Position numbers and translations under genes: made by a program. A stretch of DNA of 8,186 nucleotides from Kiritimatiellaceae bacterium (lineage in GTDB: Bacteria; Verrucomicrobiota; Kiritimatiellia; Kiritimatiellales; Pontiellaceae): positions 18,065 through 26,250 of the forward strand of contig NZGU01000020.1 in assembly GCA_002691095.1 (NCBI GenBank), written 5' to 3'. Shown here piece by piece: positions 1 to 6,671 of this stretch. Position 1 is the first letter of the stretch. Every line of letters starts with the position of its first letter. The notes beneath the pieces are model-generated. The model saw nothing but the letters and a program-made list of their open reading frames with translations, was not told the DNA's origin and ran no database searches.

Positions 1-66
1 GTTGGAAAAACCCTAATTGTCGTCTTTTTTTTCGGTGCCATATTCGTCACATTTTTAATGTTTTGA
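1..66 (+). CDS. C-terminal end of a truncated membrane protein (partial)
   Basis: Frame 1 is open from the window edge to a TGA at 64-66 and encodes 21 residues that are almost entirely hydrophobic (VVFFFGAIFVTFLMF at the end). This reads as a single C-terminal transmembrane segment. The start lies outside the window. A small gene with its own ribosome binding site begins 21 bases later on the same strand, so the two are probably cotranscribed. The fragment is too short to assign a family. It could also be a chance open frame, but the clean membrane-like composition and the spacing to the next gene favour a real gene end. Confidence 0.5.
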   Translation, partial: VGKTLIVVFFFGAIFVTFLMF

Positions 67-76
67 TGCAGAGCAC

Positions 77-81
77 AAGGA
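77..81 (+). promoter_or_regulatory. Ribosome binding site of the 48-aa gene
   Basis: AAGGA lies 6 bases before the ATG at 88. It decides between this frame and the overlapping 95-277 frame, which lacks such a site. Confidence 0.55.
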
Positions 82-87
82 AAACCA

Positions 88-234
88 ATGGGAATTGCAG
101 ATCGAGACTATATGCGTAAGCCGCCACCTGAACCCGGTGAGCCAAAAAAGCCGCGTATCAAACGGGCCGATAATAGACCCGGCTGGAGCGCTCGTCTCCG
201 CTTTTGGTGTTGGCGTCTTTTCAAGCGACGATAA
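88..234 (+). CDS. Small basic protein with an MGIADRDYMR N-terminus (48 aa)
   Basis: The ATG at 88 is preceded by AAGGA at 77-81 with a 6-base spacer, a good ribosome binding site. The product has three parts: an N-terminal MGIADRDYMR, a proline/lysine-rich linker (KPPPEPGEPKKP, residues 11-22), and a tail rich in Arg, Trp and Phe that ends WRLFKRR. From memory, MGIxDRDYxR is a recurrent N-terminal motif of assorted bacterial membrane-linked proteins, including some rhomboid-family ones; here it occurs without a membrane domain. The overlapping 95-277 frame has no comparable start signal, so 88-234 is preferred. The aromatic, cationic tail could contact membrane or nucleic acid, but that is inference and the function is unknown. 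Confidence 0.6.
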   Translation: MGIADRDYMRKPPPEPGEPKKPRIKRADNRPGWSARLRFWCWRLFKRR

Positions 235-251
235 AAATCAATGGCTCCCGC

Positions 252-280
252 TTGACGCAACCCTCACATCTCACTAAATT
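252..280 (+). promoter_or_regulatory. Sigma70-type promoter of tRNA-Gly
   Basis: TTGACG (252-257, five of six matches to the -35 consensus) and TAAATT (275-280, four of six to the -10) are separated by exactly 17 bases. Transcription would start near 287, about a dozen bases before the mature tRNA at 299, which gives a short 5' leader. A GCC follows the -10, similar to the GC-rich discriminators of stable-RNA promoters. The promoter lies between the end of the 48-aa gene and the tRNA, so the tRNA is probably transcribed independently. Confidence 0.65.
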
Positions 281-298
281 ATGCCTCTCTTTGATAGA

Positions 299-372
299 GC
301 GGGTGTAGTTCAATGGTAGAACCCCAGCCTTCCAAGCTGGTCGTGTGAGTTCGATTCTCATCACCCGCTCCA
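299..372 (+). tRNA. tRNA-Gly(TCC)
   Basis: A full cloverleaf can be drawn. The acceptor stem is GCGGGTG/CACCCGC (299-305 with 362-368) and the D stem is GTTC/GAAC. The anticodon stem CCAGC/GCTGG encloses the loop CTTCCAA with anticodon TCC at 331-333, and the T stem GTGAG/CTCAT encloses TTCGATT. The discriminator base 73 is T (369) and CCA is encoded (370-372). The anticodon reads GGA and, by wobble, GGG or other GGN glycine codons. A strong promoter lies just upstream. The convergent symporter gene ends only 13 bases downstream. A glycyl-tRNA synthetase is encoded about 3.9 kb away in the same window. Confidence 0.97.
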
Positions 373-379
373 TTTTTTT
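373..379 (+). terminator. T-tract after tRNA-Gly, possible termination site
   Basis: Seven consecutive T residues immediately follow the encoded CCA and are followed by further pyrimidines. There is no separate hairpin; only the tRNA fold itself could act as the upstream stem. Termination here would stop tRNA transcripts before they run antisense into the convergent symporter gene. This is a weak assignment based on position and composition. Confidence 0.3.
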
Positions 380-385
380 CTCTGT

Positions 386-2110
386 TTACCTCAGCCAAAA
401 ACTGAAATAGAGATACATTCCTATAACCAGTGCGAGCGTTACGGCGGTTAGTCCATAGTCCACTTTTTCTGCCGTGGATCGGATTTCCTGATGATCCAAG
501 TGCGAAAACGTTAACCCTTTCAATGAAGCTACGTCGGGGCGATCCGTTATCAGTGAAGCCAACACAACCACCGCGATACTGAGCAGAAACAGGCATCCAG
601 AGGCATAGAGGAAATTTAAATCGCCGATGGCTGCCAAGATCGCGGGTGCGGCCTGCTTCGATTCGTCCAAGGTGCTGAATTGAGCCTGAATTGCCAGTTT
701 CGCCATGCCTAGCACAAACCCTACGATCAAGCCCCACTTAGCTCCATTGGCATTCACTCGGCTCCAGAAAAGGCCCAAGAGAAAAACAGCCGTAATCGGT
801 GGTGCTAAGTATCCCTGTACGCTCTGCAAGTACTGATAAATTCCGCCGTCTGAAATGCGATACATCACCGGAATCCAGCACATGCCTAATAGTACAATAA
901 CCGTTGTTGCCACGCGCCCCACCCCTACCAAATGACGCTCACTGCGATCGGGAAACACCTTTTCATAGATATCAACGGTAAACAGTGTCGCACAAGAGTT
1001 GAATAGCGATGAAAGCGAACTCATCAAGGCTGCCAATAAACCGCCGACCACTAAGCCTCTCAGTCCCGCTGGCAATAGTTGAATAACCATGGTGGCAAAT
1101 ACTTGGTCGCCATCAATATCCATCGCCGTGCCGCCCTGCGATTTCATCGGAATGTGAATGATCCCTTTCTGATGCAGTGCCCATCCTATGATACCCGGGA
1201 GAAGAAAAATGAGAACCGGCCATACTTTCAAAAACGATCCCCATATCGCACCACGACGAGCCATCGTTAAATTTTTTGCCGCCAGCGTTCGTTGCACAAT
1301 ATACTGATCCGTACACCAGTACCAGATGCCGATGATGGGAGAAGCGATAAGAATGCCCAGCCACGGAAAATCGCCATTCTTCCACCACGGAATATCAGAG
1401 CCCTCCACAACCAAGGGTCGCCATAATGCGAGTTCATCCGAACGCTCGCGCGCCATCTCCACCAAGACATCCCAGCCTCCCAAACTTTGCAATCCGATCC
1501 ACGTGATACTCACAGAACCCACCAGTAATAGAATCGCTTGCACCGCATCCGTATAGAGCACGGCTCGGAAGCCACCAAAAACAGTATATACTCCGGTCAG
1601 GATAACCGTCGCAAAAGCCCCAATCCAGAACGGTCCCCACACGGTACCCAAGAGGGTTAACTCCATATCGGGTAGCAACGTCTGAAAAACCAGTGCCCCT
1701 GCATATACAGTAACCGATACCTTGGTAAAAACATAAGCAACCAGTGAGACCAGCGATAAGATCCAGCGCACCTCGCTATTAAAACGCTTCTCCAGAAATT
1801 CCGGCATCGTGAACACGCCTGCCCGATAATAAAAAGGGACAAAAATCCACCCTAGCATCAGCATGATCCACGCATGCATCTCCCAATGCGCCATCGCCAT
1901 ACCGCTTGCCGCCCCCGAACCCGCCAACCCTACAATATGTTCAGAGCCAATGTTTGAGGCGAACAACGACCCGCCAATCGCAAACCAGCCGACATTGCGA
2001 CCCGCCAAAAAATAATCAGCCGCTGTCTGCTGTTGCCGCGATGACCACCAAACGACCAACGCGAGTCCTAAAAAATAGACCCCAATTACCCACCAATCCA
2101 AACTACTCAT
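386..2110 (-). CDS. SGLT-type sodium/solute symporter (SSS family)
   Basis: This inner-membrane Na+-coupled symporter has 574 residues and many hydrophobic helices, as expected for the roughly 14-helix SSS/SLC5 fold. It follows the sugar-transporting SGLT branch closely. ASNIGSEHIVGLAGSGAASG (51-70) has the Asn53 and His58 of the sugar site, and Glu77 follows in WEMHA. WYWCTDQYIVQR (263-274) has the Tyr/Trp gate pair, Lys295 lies in FLKVWP, and Gln429 in YLQSVQGYL. SSLSSLFNS (364-372) covers the helix that forms the Na2 site. These correspond by eye to the SGLT1 residues N78, H83, E102, Y290/W291, K321 and Q457. The start ATG at 2110 is preceded by GAGAGGT. A secreted esterase-like gene is transcribed divergently, suggesting uptake of a sugar released by that or related enzymes; the actual substrate (glucose, galactose, other monosaccharide) cannot be read from sequence. 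Confidence 0.93.
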   Translation of the reverse strand: MSSLDWWVIGVYFLGLALVVWWSSRQQQTAADYFLAGRNVGWFAIGGSLFASNIGSEHIVGLAGSGAASGMAMAHWEMHAWIMLMLGWIFVPFYYRAGVFTMPEFLEKRFNSEVRWILSLVSLVAYVFTKVSVTVYAGALVFQTLLPDMELTLLGTVWGPFWIGAFATVILTGVYTVFGGFRAVLYTDAVQAILLLVGSVSITWIGLQSLGGWDVLVEMARERSDELALWRPLVVEGSDIPWWKNGDFPWLGILIASPIIGIWYWCTDQYIVQRTLAAKNLTMARRGAIWGSFLKVWPVLIFLLPGIIGWALHQKGIIHIPMKSQGGTAMDIDGDQVFATMVIQLLPAGLRGLVVGGLLAALMSSLSSLFNSCATLFTVDIYEKVFPDRSERHLVGVGRVATTVIVLLGMCWIPVMYRISDGGIYQYLQSVQGYLAPPITAVFLLGLFWSRVNANGAKWGLIVGFVLGMAKLAIQAQFSTLDESKQAAPAILAAIGDLNFLYASGCLFLLSIAVVVLASLITDRPDVASLKGLTFSHLDHQEIRSTAEKVDYGLTAVTLALVIGMYLYFSFWLR

Positions 2111-2219
2111 ATTTTACCTCTCAACCTAGCGCCCATGGATACACCACTTTTTCTTTCCAACCCAAGGAGAAAAATTTAGATTGGTACTTTGTGATAATTC
2201 ATAATAGCGAGAGGTTTAC
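2111..2219. promoter_or_regulatory. Divergent promoter region with mirrored ribosome binding sites
   Basis: This 109-base AT-rich region must hold the promoters of both the symporter (minus) and the hydrolase (plus). Both genes have the same Shine-Dalgarno heptamer GAGAGGT: on the plus strand at 2209-2215, and on the minus strand as ACCTCTC at 2116-2122. Candidate -10 elements for the plus gene (GATAAT 2193-2198, CATAAT 2200-2205) have no convincing -35 at the right distance. I see no clear operator palindrome. Confidence 0.5.
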
Positions 2220-3035
2220 ATGACACGTTACAGCCATACCGTACTATTCATTGCTTTCACCCTCACACTTCTCTCCCACGCTCAAGCGAACCCACTACCT
2301 CTTTGGAGCGACCATATGCCGGGTCCAGTCACCGATCAGCCTGAACAAATTGATACAAAGGCCGAAAAAAACAATCGCTGGGTAACACACACCTCCAACC
2401 CCACTCTCACACTCTATCTTCTAGAAAATGAAACCCCCTCGCCGTTAGTGATCGTCTGCCCAGGCGGTGGCTACCGCTTTCTATCGATCGACAAAGAGGG
2501 CATTGAAATAGCCGAATGGCTCAATCAAATCGGCCTATCAGCCGCGGTGCTGACCTATCGCACACCCCACAACCGAGAAGGCGCTCTGCTCGATGCCAAC
2601 CAAGCCATCTCAATCTGCCGACAACAGGCTCGTGAATGGAATATTAATCCCGAACAGATTGGCATGATCGGCTTCTCAGCCGGCGCCCACTTAACCGCTG
2701 CCGCCGCGCAAAACACTCCCCGTCAAAATTTCAGTATACTGGTCTACCCCGCCTATCTCAACCAAGCCGACTCAACCCGGCTGACAACAGACATCGCTAT
2801 CACCAAAGAGACGCCCCCCGCCTTCATAACCCAAGCTCAGGATGACAAGCGCTACTACCGCAGCGCTCTCGCCTATTCCCTCGCTCTCGAACAGGCTAAC
2901 ATTCCCTTTGAATTGCACTTTTACACCCGCGGAGGACATGGTTACGGACTACGCGACCTCGGAAAACCCGCTCATCAATGGACCACTCCCTGTGAAGCAT
3001 GGCTTCGAGAACAACAAATCCTTCCAGCTGAGTAA
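2220..3035 (+). CDS. Secreted alpha/beta hydrolase, carbohydrate-esterase-like
   Basis: The protein has 271 residues with a signal peptide. A hydrophobic core at about 8-19 leads to AQA, with likely cleavage after residue 23, so the mature enzyme is probably periplasmic or exported. The mature start LPLWSDHMPG matches the 'xLW..xxPG' opening I associate with acetyl-esterase/lipase proteins of polysaccharide-degrading bacteria. PGGGY (81-85) is the oxyanion-hole loop, GFSAG (151-155) the nucleophile elbow with Ser153, QAQDD (205-209) supplies the likely acid, and GGHGYG (238-243) the catalytic His240. Deacylation of plant or algal polysaccharide fragments fits the divergent SGLT-like symporter, but the substrate is inferred. 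The start ATG has GAGAGG five bases or so upstream. tlyA follows after only 6 bases. Confidence 0.85.
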   Translation: MTRYSHTVLFIAFTLTLLSHAQANPLPLWSDHMPGPVTDQPEQIDTKAEKNNRWVTHTSNPTLTLYLLENETPSPLVIVCPGGGYRFLSIDKEGIEIAEWLNQIGLSAAVLTYRTPHNREGALLDANQAISICRQQAREWNINPEQIGMIGFSAGAHLTAAAAQNTPRQNFSILVYPAYLNQADSTRLTTDIAITKETPPAFITQAQDDKRYYRSALAYSLALEQANIPFELHFYTRGGHGYGLRDLGKPAHQWTTPCEAWLREQQILPAE

Positions 3036-3041
3036 TCAACG

Positions 3042-3776
3042 ATGCCCGCAAAAAAAAGACTCGATCAACTCCTAGTAGACCGGCAACTCGTCGAAAGCCG
3101 AGAGCAGGCACAACGACTAATTCGGGCGGGGCAAGTCCGTGTCAAAGAACAAACCGCATCTAAACCCGGACACCTCTATGCGGAAGACACACTCATTGAA
3201 CTGAAGCAGACTGAAAAATTTGTGAGTCGCGGCGGCCTCAAACTCGAAGCTGCGATTACCCACTTCAATCTCCAGCTCACCGAAAAAATTGGGCTGGATA
3301 TTGGCTCTTCTACCGGAGGCTTCACAGACTGCATGTTGCAAAACGGTGCCCGCCATGTGTACGCCGTCGATTGTGGCACCCACCAACTTCACCAAAAACT
3401 GCGCGACGATGAGCGCGTGAAGGTTATGGAACAAACCAATGCCCGTTACCTTACAACCGCTGACATTCCTGAACCCATCGACTTCTGCAGTATCGACACC
3501 TCTTTCATCTCTCTCACCAAAATTCTACCGCCCCTGCAACAGCTGCTCAAACCACAAGGTGAAATTGTCTCGCTGATCAAACCTCAATTTGAAGCGGGTA
3601 AAAGCCAAGTGGGTAAAGGCGGCGTTGTTCGCGATCCTGCCGTGCATCAGGAAGTAATCGAGAAAATCCAGCACTTTGGCGTCCATGAACTGGGCTTTCA
3701 CTGGCAAGGGATTTGTCCGTCCCCTCTCAAAGGCCCCGCAGGAAATATTGAATTTCTCGCCTACTGGAAAACGTAA
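3042..3776 (+). CDS. tlyA: TlyA family rRNA 2'-O-methyltransferase (cytidine)
   Basis: The product has 244 residues in two domains: an N-terminal S4 RNA-binding domain (about 5-60, RLDQLLVDRQLVESREQAQR) and a FtsJ/RrmJ-type methyltransferase. The SAM-binding motif GLDIGSSTGGFTD lies at 84-96. The 2'-O-methyltransferase tetrad is visible as Lys67 (SRGGLKL), Asp152 (IDTSF), Lys180 (LIKPQFE) and Glu237 (NIEFL). The family methylates cytidine 2'-OH in 23S rRNA (C1920), and in the longer type II also in 16S rRNA (C1409). The short length here and lack of N- and C-terminal extensions suggest type I (23S only), by inference. The ATG at 3042 has only a weak upstream site and lies 6 bases after the hydrolase stop, so translational coupling is likely. 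The stop abuts the stop of the convergent gene with no bases between. Confidence 0.94.
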   Translation: MPAKKRLDQLLVDRQLVESREQAQRLIRAGQVRVKEQTASKPGHLYAEDTLIELKQTEKFVSRGGLKLEAAITHFNLQLTEKIGLDIGSSTGGFTDCMLQNGARHVYAVDCGTHQLHQKLRDDERVKVMEQTNARYLTTADIPEPIDFCSIDTSFISLTKILPPLQQLLKPQGEIVSLIKPQFEAGKSQVGKGGVVRDPAVHQEVIEKIQHFGVHELGFHWQGICPSPLKGPAGNIEFLAYWKT

Positions 3777-4124
3777 TCAACCCACCGGAACCGAATCATC
3801 CACCGGCTTTAACTCTTCGCCAATCTCCTCAACCCGCGGAATCGACTCCTCCACCTGAATCACCGGCTCGATTGCTTGCACTTCGGTTGCAGACTCACGC
3901 TCTTCCAAAACAGCTTCTGATTTGGACACAACAGGCTGTTCAGCTTGAAGCGTGTTGTTCGTGTAGTCGACTCCCAATTGATCAAGCAGCCACTGCCGAG
4001 CGTCCAAACGACTATTCTCCAGCCATCCGCTCATTAGCACCAGCTCCAGCACAAGAATCACCGTCATCAAAAATCCGGCCACCCTCCCAACCGGCACCCG
4101 TCGCCGCTGTTTTTTATTACCCAT
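3777..4124 (-). CDS. Small membrane-anchored protein with acidic tail, unknown function
   Basis: I do not recognise this 115-residue protein. It has a strongly basic N-terminus (KKQRRR, residues 4-9), one transmembrane segment at about 11-33 (VAGFLMTVILVLELVLMSGW region), a short polar stretch with QWLLDQLGVDY (44-54), and then a low-complexity acidic Glu/Val/Pro tail to the end. By the positive-inside rule the tail would face the periplasm. The ATG at 4124 is preceded directly by an in-frame TTG (4127) and neither has a good ribosome binding site; I use the ATG. The TGA stop (3777-3779) starts the base after the tlyA TAA. The gene is divergent from glyS, about 100 bases away. The layout (basic head, one anchor, acidic extracytoplasmic tail) is consistent with a divisome-type or envelope-associated small protein, but nothing identifies it. 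It is less certain than its neighbours because low-complexity frames can arise by chance. Confidence 0.55.
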   Translation of the reverse strand: MGNKKQRRRVPVGRVAGFLMTVILVLELVLMSGWLENSRLDARQWLLDQLGVDYTNNTLQAEQPVVSKSEAVLEERESATEVQAIEPVIQVEESIPRVEEIGEELKPVDDSVPVG

Positions 4125-4224
4125 CAAAAACAGATACCAAGCCCACCACGATATGAACAGACAAAAGAGGTTGCCCCCCTTCGCACTTGACCCAAACCAT
4201 CACCTTCGGCATCCTTTCCCGCTT

Positions 4225-5763
4225 ATGAAACCAAATGATTATAACGTAACAATGGATACGCTCGTTAGTCTTTGCAAACGACGCGGTTTTATTTTTCAAA
4301 CCTCCGAAATTTACGGCGGTATCAACGGCTTCTGGGACTACGGCCCTCTCGGCGTAGAGATGAAACGCAACATCAAATCCTGCTGGTGGAAATCCATGAC
4401 CCAGCTTCGGGAAGACATTGTTGGGCTCGATAGCTCCATTATCATGCATCCCCGCGTGTGGGAAGCCTCCGGACACGTCGGCAACTTCAAAGACCCCATG
4501 CTCGACTGCCGTGAAACAAAAGGACGCTACCGCGCCGATCAACTTTTTGTCCTACGCCATAAAACCGATGGCAATGCCCTCATGTTCGCCTTTCATGAAG
4601 GCGCCCCCGCACCCGCCGAAAAGAAAGTGAAGAAACTCGCAAAAAGTGAAACCACGCATTACGAAACCATTCCCCTGCTCGATATTTCACTCGATGCCTA
4701 TCCCAACCTAGTCGGCCCCGACACCAACGAACCCGGCACTCTCACCGAACCCCGCGCCTTCAACCTCATGTTTAAAACCTATGTAGGCCCCGTCGAAGAG
4801 AGTTCGAACGTCGCGTATCTCCGACCTGAAACAGCACAAGGCATCTTCGCACAGTTCGGCAACGTCCTCTCCACGGTGCGGAATAAAGTCCCCTTCGGAA
4901 TCGCCCAGATCGGCAAAGCATTCCGCAACGAAATCAACCCTCGTAACTACACCTTCCGCTCTCGCGAATTTGAACAGATGGAACTCGAATACTTCATCAA
5001 ACCCGGTACCGATGCCGACATGCACGAATACTGGGTCGCAGAACGCCTGAAGTGGTATGAGAAAGTCGGCCTGCCCGAAGGCCGCATGCAACGCGAGATT
5101 CATGCCGACGACGAACTCGCTCACTACGCCTCCGCTTGTACCGACATCCTATATGAATTCCCCTTCGGCACGCAGGAACTCGAAGGGATCGCCGCTCGTG
5201 GTAATTTTGATCTGACACAACATCAAGAGACCAGCGGTAAAAAACTCGAATACCTCGACGAAGAGACCAAAGAAAAATATCTACCGCACGTCATCGAACC
5301 CTCTGCCGGTGTCGACCGCATCGCACTCGCCCTGCTCTGCGAAGCCTACCGTGAAGAGTGGATTCCCAAAGATGGCGGGGAAGTGCTAACAGCCGAACCC
5401 GATGCTAAGCGCGCACCCGAAGGCTACGAAGCCCGCACCGTTCTTCGCTTTGCTCCCTGCATCGCGCCCTACAAAGTGGCGGTTCTACCCCTCGTCAAAA
5501 ACAAAGAACAGCTCGTGGCAAAAGCACGTGAACTCTACGAAAAACTCTCCCGCCGCTGGAAATGCTTCTACGATCAAAACGGGGCCATCGGTCGCCGCTA
5601 TCGCAGGCAGGACGAAATTGGAACGCCCATCTGCATCACCATCGACTTTGAGACCATTGAACAAGACGACTGCGTCACCGTTCGTGACCGTGACAGCATG
5701 CAACAAATACGCATCGCTATCTGCGAACTGGAACAGTTCATCGCCGAACAAGTCGATTTTTAA
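4225..5763 (+). CDS. glyS: Glycyl-tRNA synthetase, alpha2 (eukaryote/archaeal-like) type
   Basis: This cytoplasmic class II synthetase charges tRNA-Gly with glycine using ATP. From the ATG at 4225 it has 512 residues. The N-terminal block MDTLVSLCKRRGF leads to WDYGPLGVE (37-45). RPETAQG is at 200-206. Class II motif 2 comprises FRNE (233-236) and TFRSREFEQMELEYF (243-257). Motif 3, PSAGVDRIAL, begins at 359, and a C-terminal anticodon-binding (HGTP) domain covers about 410-512. This is the homodimeric single-chain family, not the alpha2beta2 GlyQ/GlyS family. A lysine-rich stretch (about 130-141) lies in the insert between motifs 1 and 2. The frame is open back to an ATG at 4153 (536 aa), but the extra 24 residues are unlike the family; 4252 (MDTLV) is a further possible start. 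None has a clear ribosome binding site. The stop overlaps that of the convergent NDK-like gene. Confidence 0.95.
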   Translation: MKPNDYNVTMDTLVSLCKRRGFIFQTSEIYGGINGFWDYGPLGVEMKRNIKSCWWKSMTQLREDIVGLDSSIIMHPRVWEASGHVGNFKDPMLDCRETKGRYRADQLFVLRHKTDGNALMFAFHEGAPAPAEKKVKKLAKSETTHYETIPLLDISLDAYPNLVGPDTNEPGTLTEPRAFNLMFKTYVGPVEESSNVAYLRPETAQGIFAQFGNVLSTVRNKVPFGIAQIGKAFRNEINPRNYTFRSREFEQMELEYFIKPGTDADMHEYWVAERLKWYEKVGLPEGRMQREIHADDELAHYASACTDILYEFPFGTQELEGIAARGNFDLTQHQETSGKKLEYLDEETKEKYLPHVIEPSAGVDRIALALLCEAYREEWIPKDGGEVLTAEPDAKRAPEGYEARTVLRFAPCIAPYKVAVLPLVKNKEQLVAKARELYEKLSRRWKCFYDQNGAIGRRYRRQDEIGTPICITIDFETIEQDDCVTVRDRDSMQQIRIAICELEQFIAEQVDF

Positions 5764-6671
5764 CGAAAATCAATCGGATCTAAAATAGAGAGAATCTCAT
5801 TCGAGTTCTTCTCTTCCGTTAGATCGAACAACGATGCCAACTCCACAATAGGTTGCCGAGCACACCACGCACGAAACGTGACGGCTGAAACCCCTCTACG
5901 TTGCAAATAGACACCAATCGGGCTGGTTGCCAAGCCTACCTCTTCTTCGTGCACCAGTCGCTCCGCAAAGCCTTCTAGCGGCCCAGCACTACCGTGCACA
6001 AAATTATCACTCCCCGGCAGTTCGACCGGATACTCCGCAAACAACTGGCCCCGCAAACTGCTAGCAGATGCCTTTGCCGCATTGGTCACACCCAAAACGT
6101 CCTGCCGGAATGAACGCCAAGAACAGTCGTTCGAATCAAATTCCACCACCAAATAGTGCATCACATTGTCAGCATGATTAAACCGCTCTGCCATCGCTGG
6201 ATAGAACCCATTGATGACAAACGAATTAAACGCCTCTACAAAAGTTACGATCAAACCGGCTTGCACCTTAAACGCCTTGCCCGCCGCTAAATTTTTCTCC
6301 CACTCATCAAGTACCGATGTGGCAGACAGCGACCGCTGCTTCATCAACTGATCTGTACTCATCAAACGACCTTGCGCCACTTCATCATGCCACGTTGTTT
6401 CAAATCTATTACCGAACCGCTCTTTAGCCTCGTCGCTCACCTGTAGATCTTCCAAAGCCGCCACCCGTACCGCTTTGCTGTACACCACATAGTGCTGATC
6501 CATGATGCCCCCAGCGGCCAATTCAACCCCCGTCACACAACGATGCGTTCGCACATAAAAACGACGCTCTGTTAGAAACGACTCAACCTGTTCATACAAC
6601 GCGTCCGGCGTCAGTGCATGCGATAAGTGATAGATCGGTTTTGTAAAAATAACGGCTTGGTTAATGGCCAT
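5760..6671 (-). CDS. NDK-like protein with large insertion
   Basis: This 303-residue protein (from ATG 6671) carries a recognisable nucleoside-diphosphate-kinase fold. AVIFTKP has the Lys (11), EL..GG....QHY (to 61) follows, then VLGVTNAAKASASSLRG (192-208) with Thr196 and Arg207, and DNFVHGS (222-228) with Asn223 and the phospho-acceptor His226. Canonical NDK moves a phosphate between NTP and NDP through that histidine. Here about 90 extra residues sit between the HY segment and the VVEF strand, and about 60 follow the core, so it is twice the size of a normal NDK (about 140-150). The usual Arg88 position appears to be Gln, with Arg next to it. GAAGGA 8 bases before the ATG at 6671 fixes this start over 6698 and 6677. 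It overlaps the upstream rhomboid-like gene by 11 bases. Activity as a true NDK is uncertain. Confidence 0.72.
   Translation of the reverse strand: MAINQAVIFTKPIYHLSHALTPDALYEQVESFLTERRFYVRTHRCVTGVELAAGGIMDQHYVVYSKAVRVAALEDLQVSDEAKERFGNRFETTWHDEVAQGRLMSTDQLMKQRSLSATSVLDEWEKNLAAGKAFKVQAGLIVTFVEAFNSFVINGFYPAMAERFNHADNVMHYLVVEFDSNDCSWRSFRQDVLGVTNAAKASASSLRGQLFAEYPVELPGSDNFVHGSAGPLEGFAERLVHEEEVGLATSPIGVYLQRRGVSAVTFRAWCARQPIVELASLFDLTEEKNSNEILSILDPIDFR

Noticed and set aside
95..277. 60-codon open frame on the plus strand
   Set aside because: It overlaps the 48-aa gene in another frame, runs into the tRNA promoter, has no ribosome binding site and shows no coherent domain features.
299..372. tRNA-Gly as an integration site of a mobile element
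   Set aside because: No integrase gene and no repeat of the tRNA 3' end was noticed in the window.
279..737. 152-codon minus-strand frame
   Set aside because: It runs antisense through tRNA-Gly and is a shadow of the symporter's reading frame.
1906..2223. 105-codon plus-strand frame ending at the hydrolase start
   Set aside because: It lies mostly antisense to the symporter and its Pro/Thr/Gln-rich composition reflects the opposite strand; no start signal.
4187..4215. TTGACC with a poor -10 (CATCCT) upstream of glyS
   Set aside because: The -10 matches poorly and the start point would lie almost at the chosen ATG.
4117..4542. 141-codon minus-strand frame
   Set aside because: It is a shadow of the N-terminal GlyRS coding sequence, with no family features.
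4708..5124. 138-codon minus-strand frame with hydrophobic and acidic stretches
   Set aside because: It is antisense to the conserved GlyRS motif 2 region; the pattern follows from GlyRS codon use.
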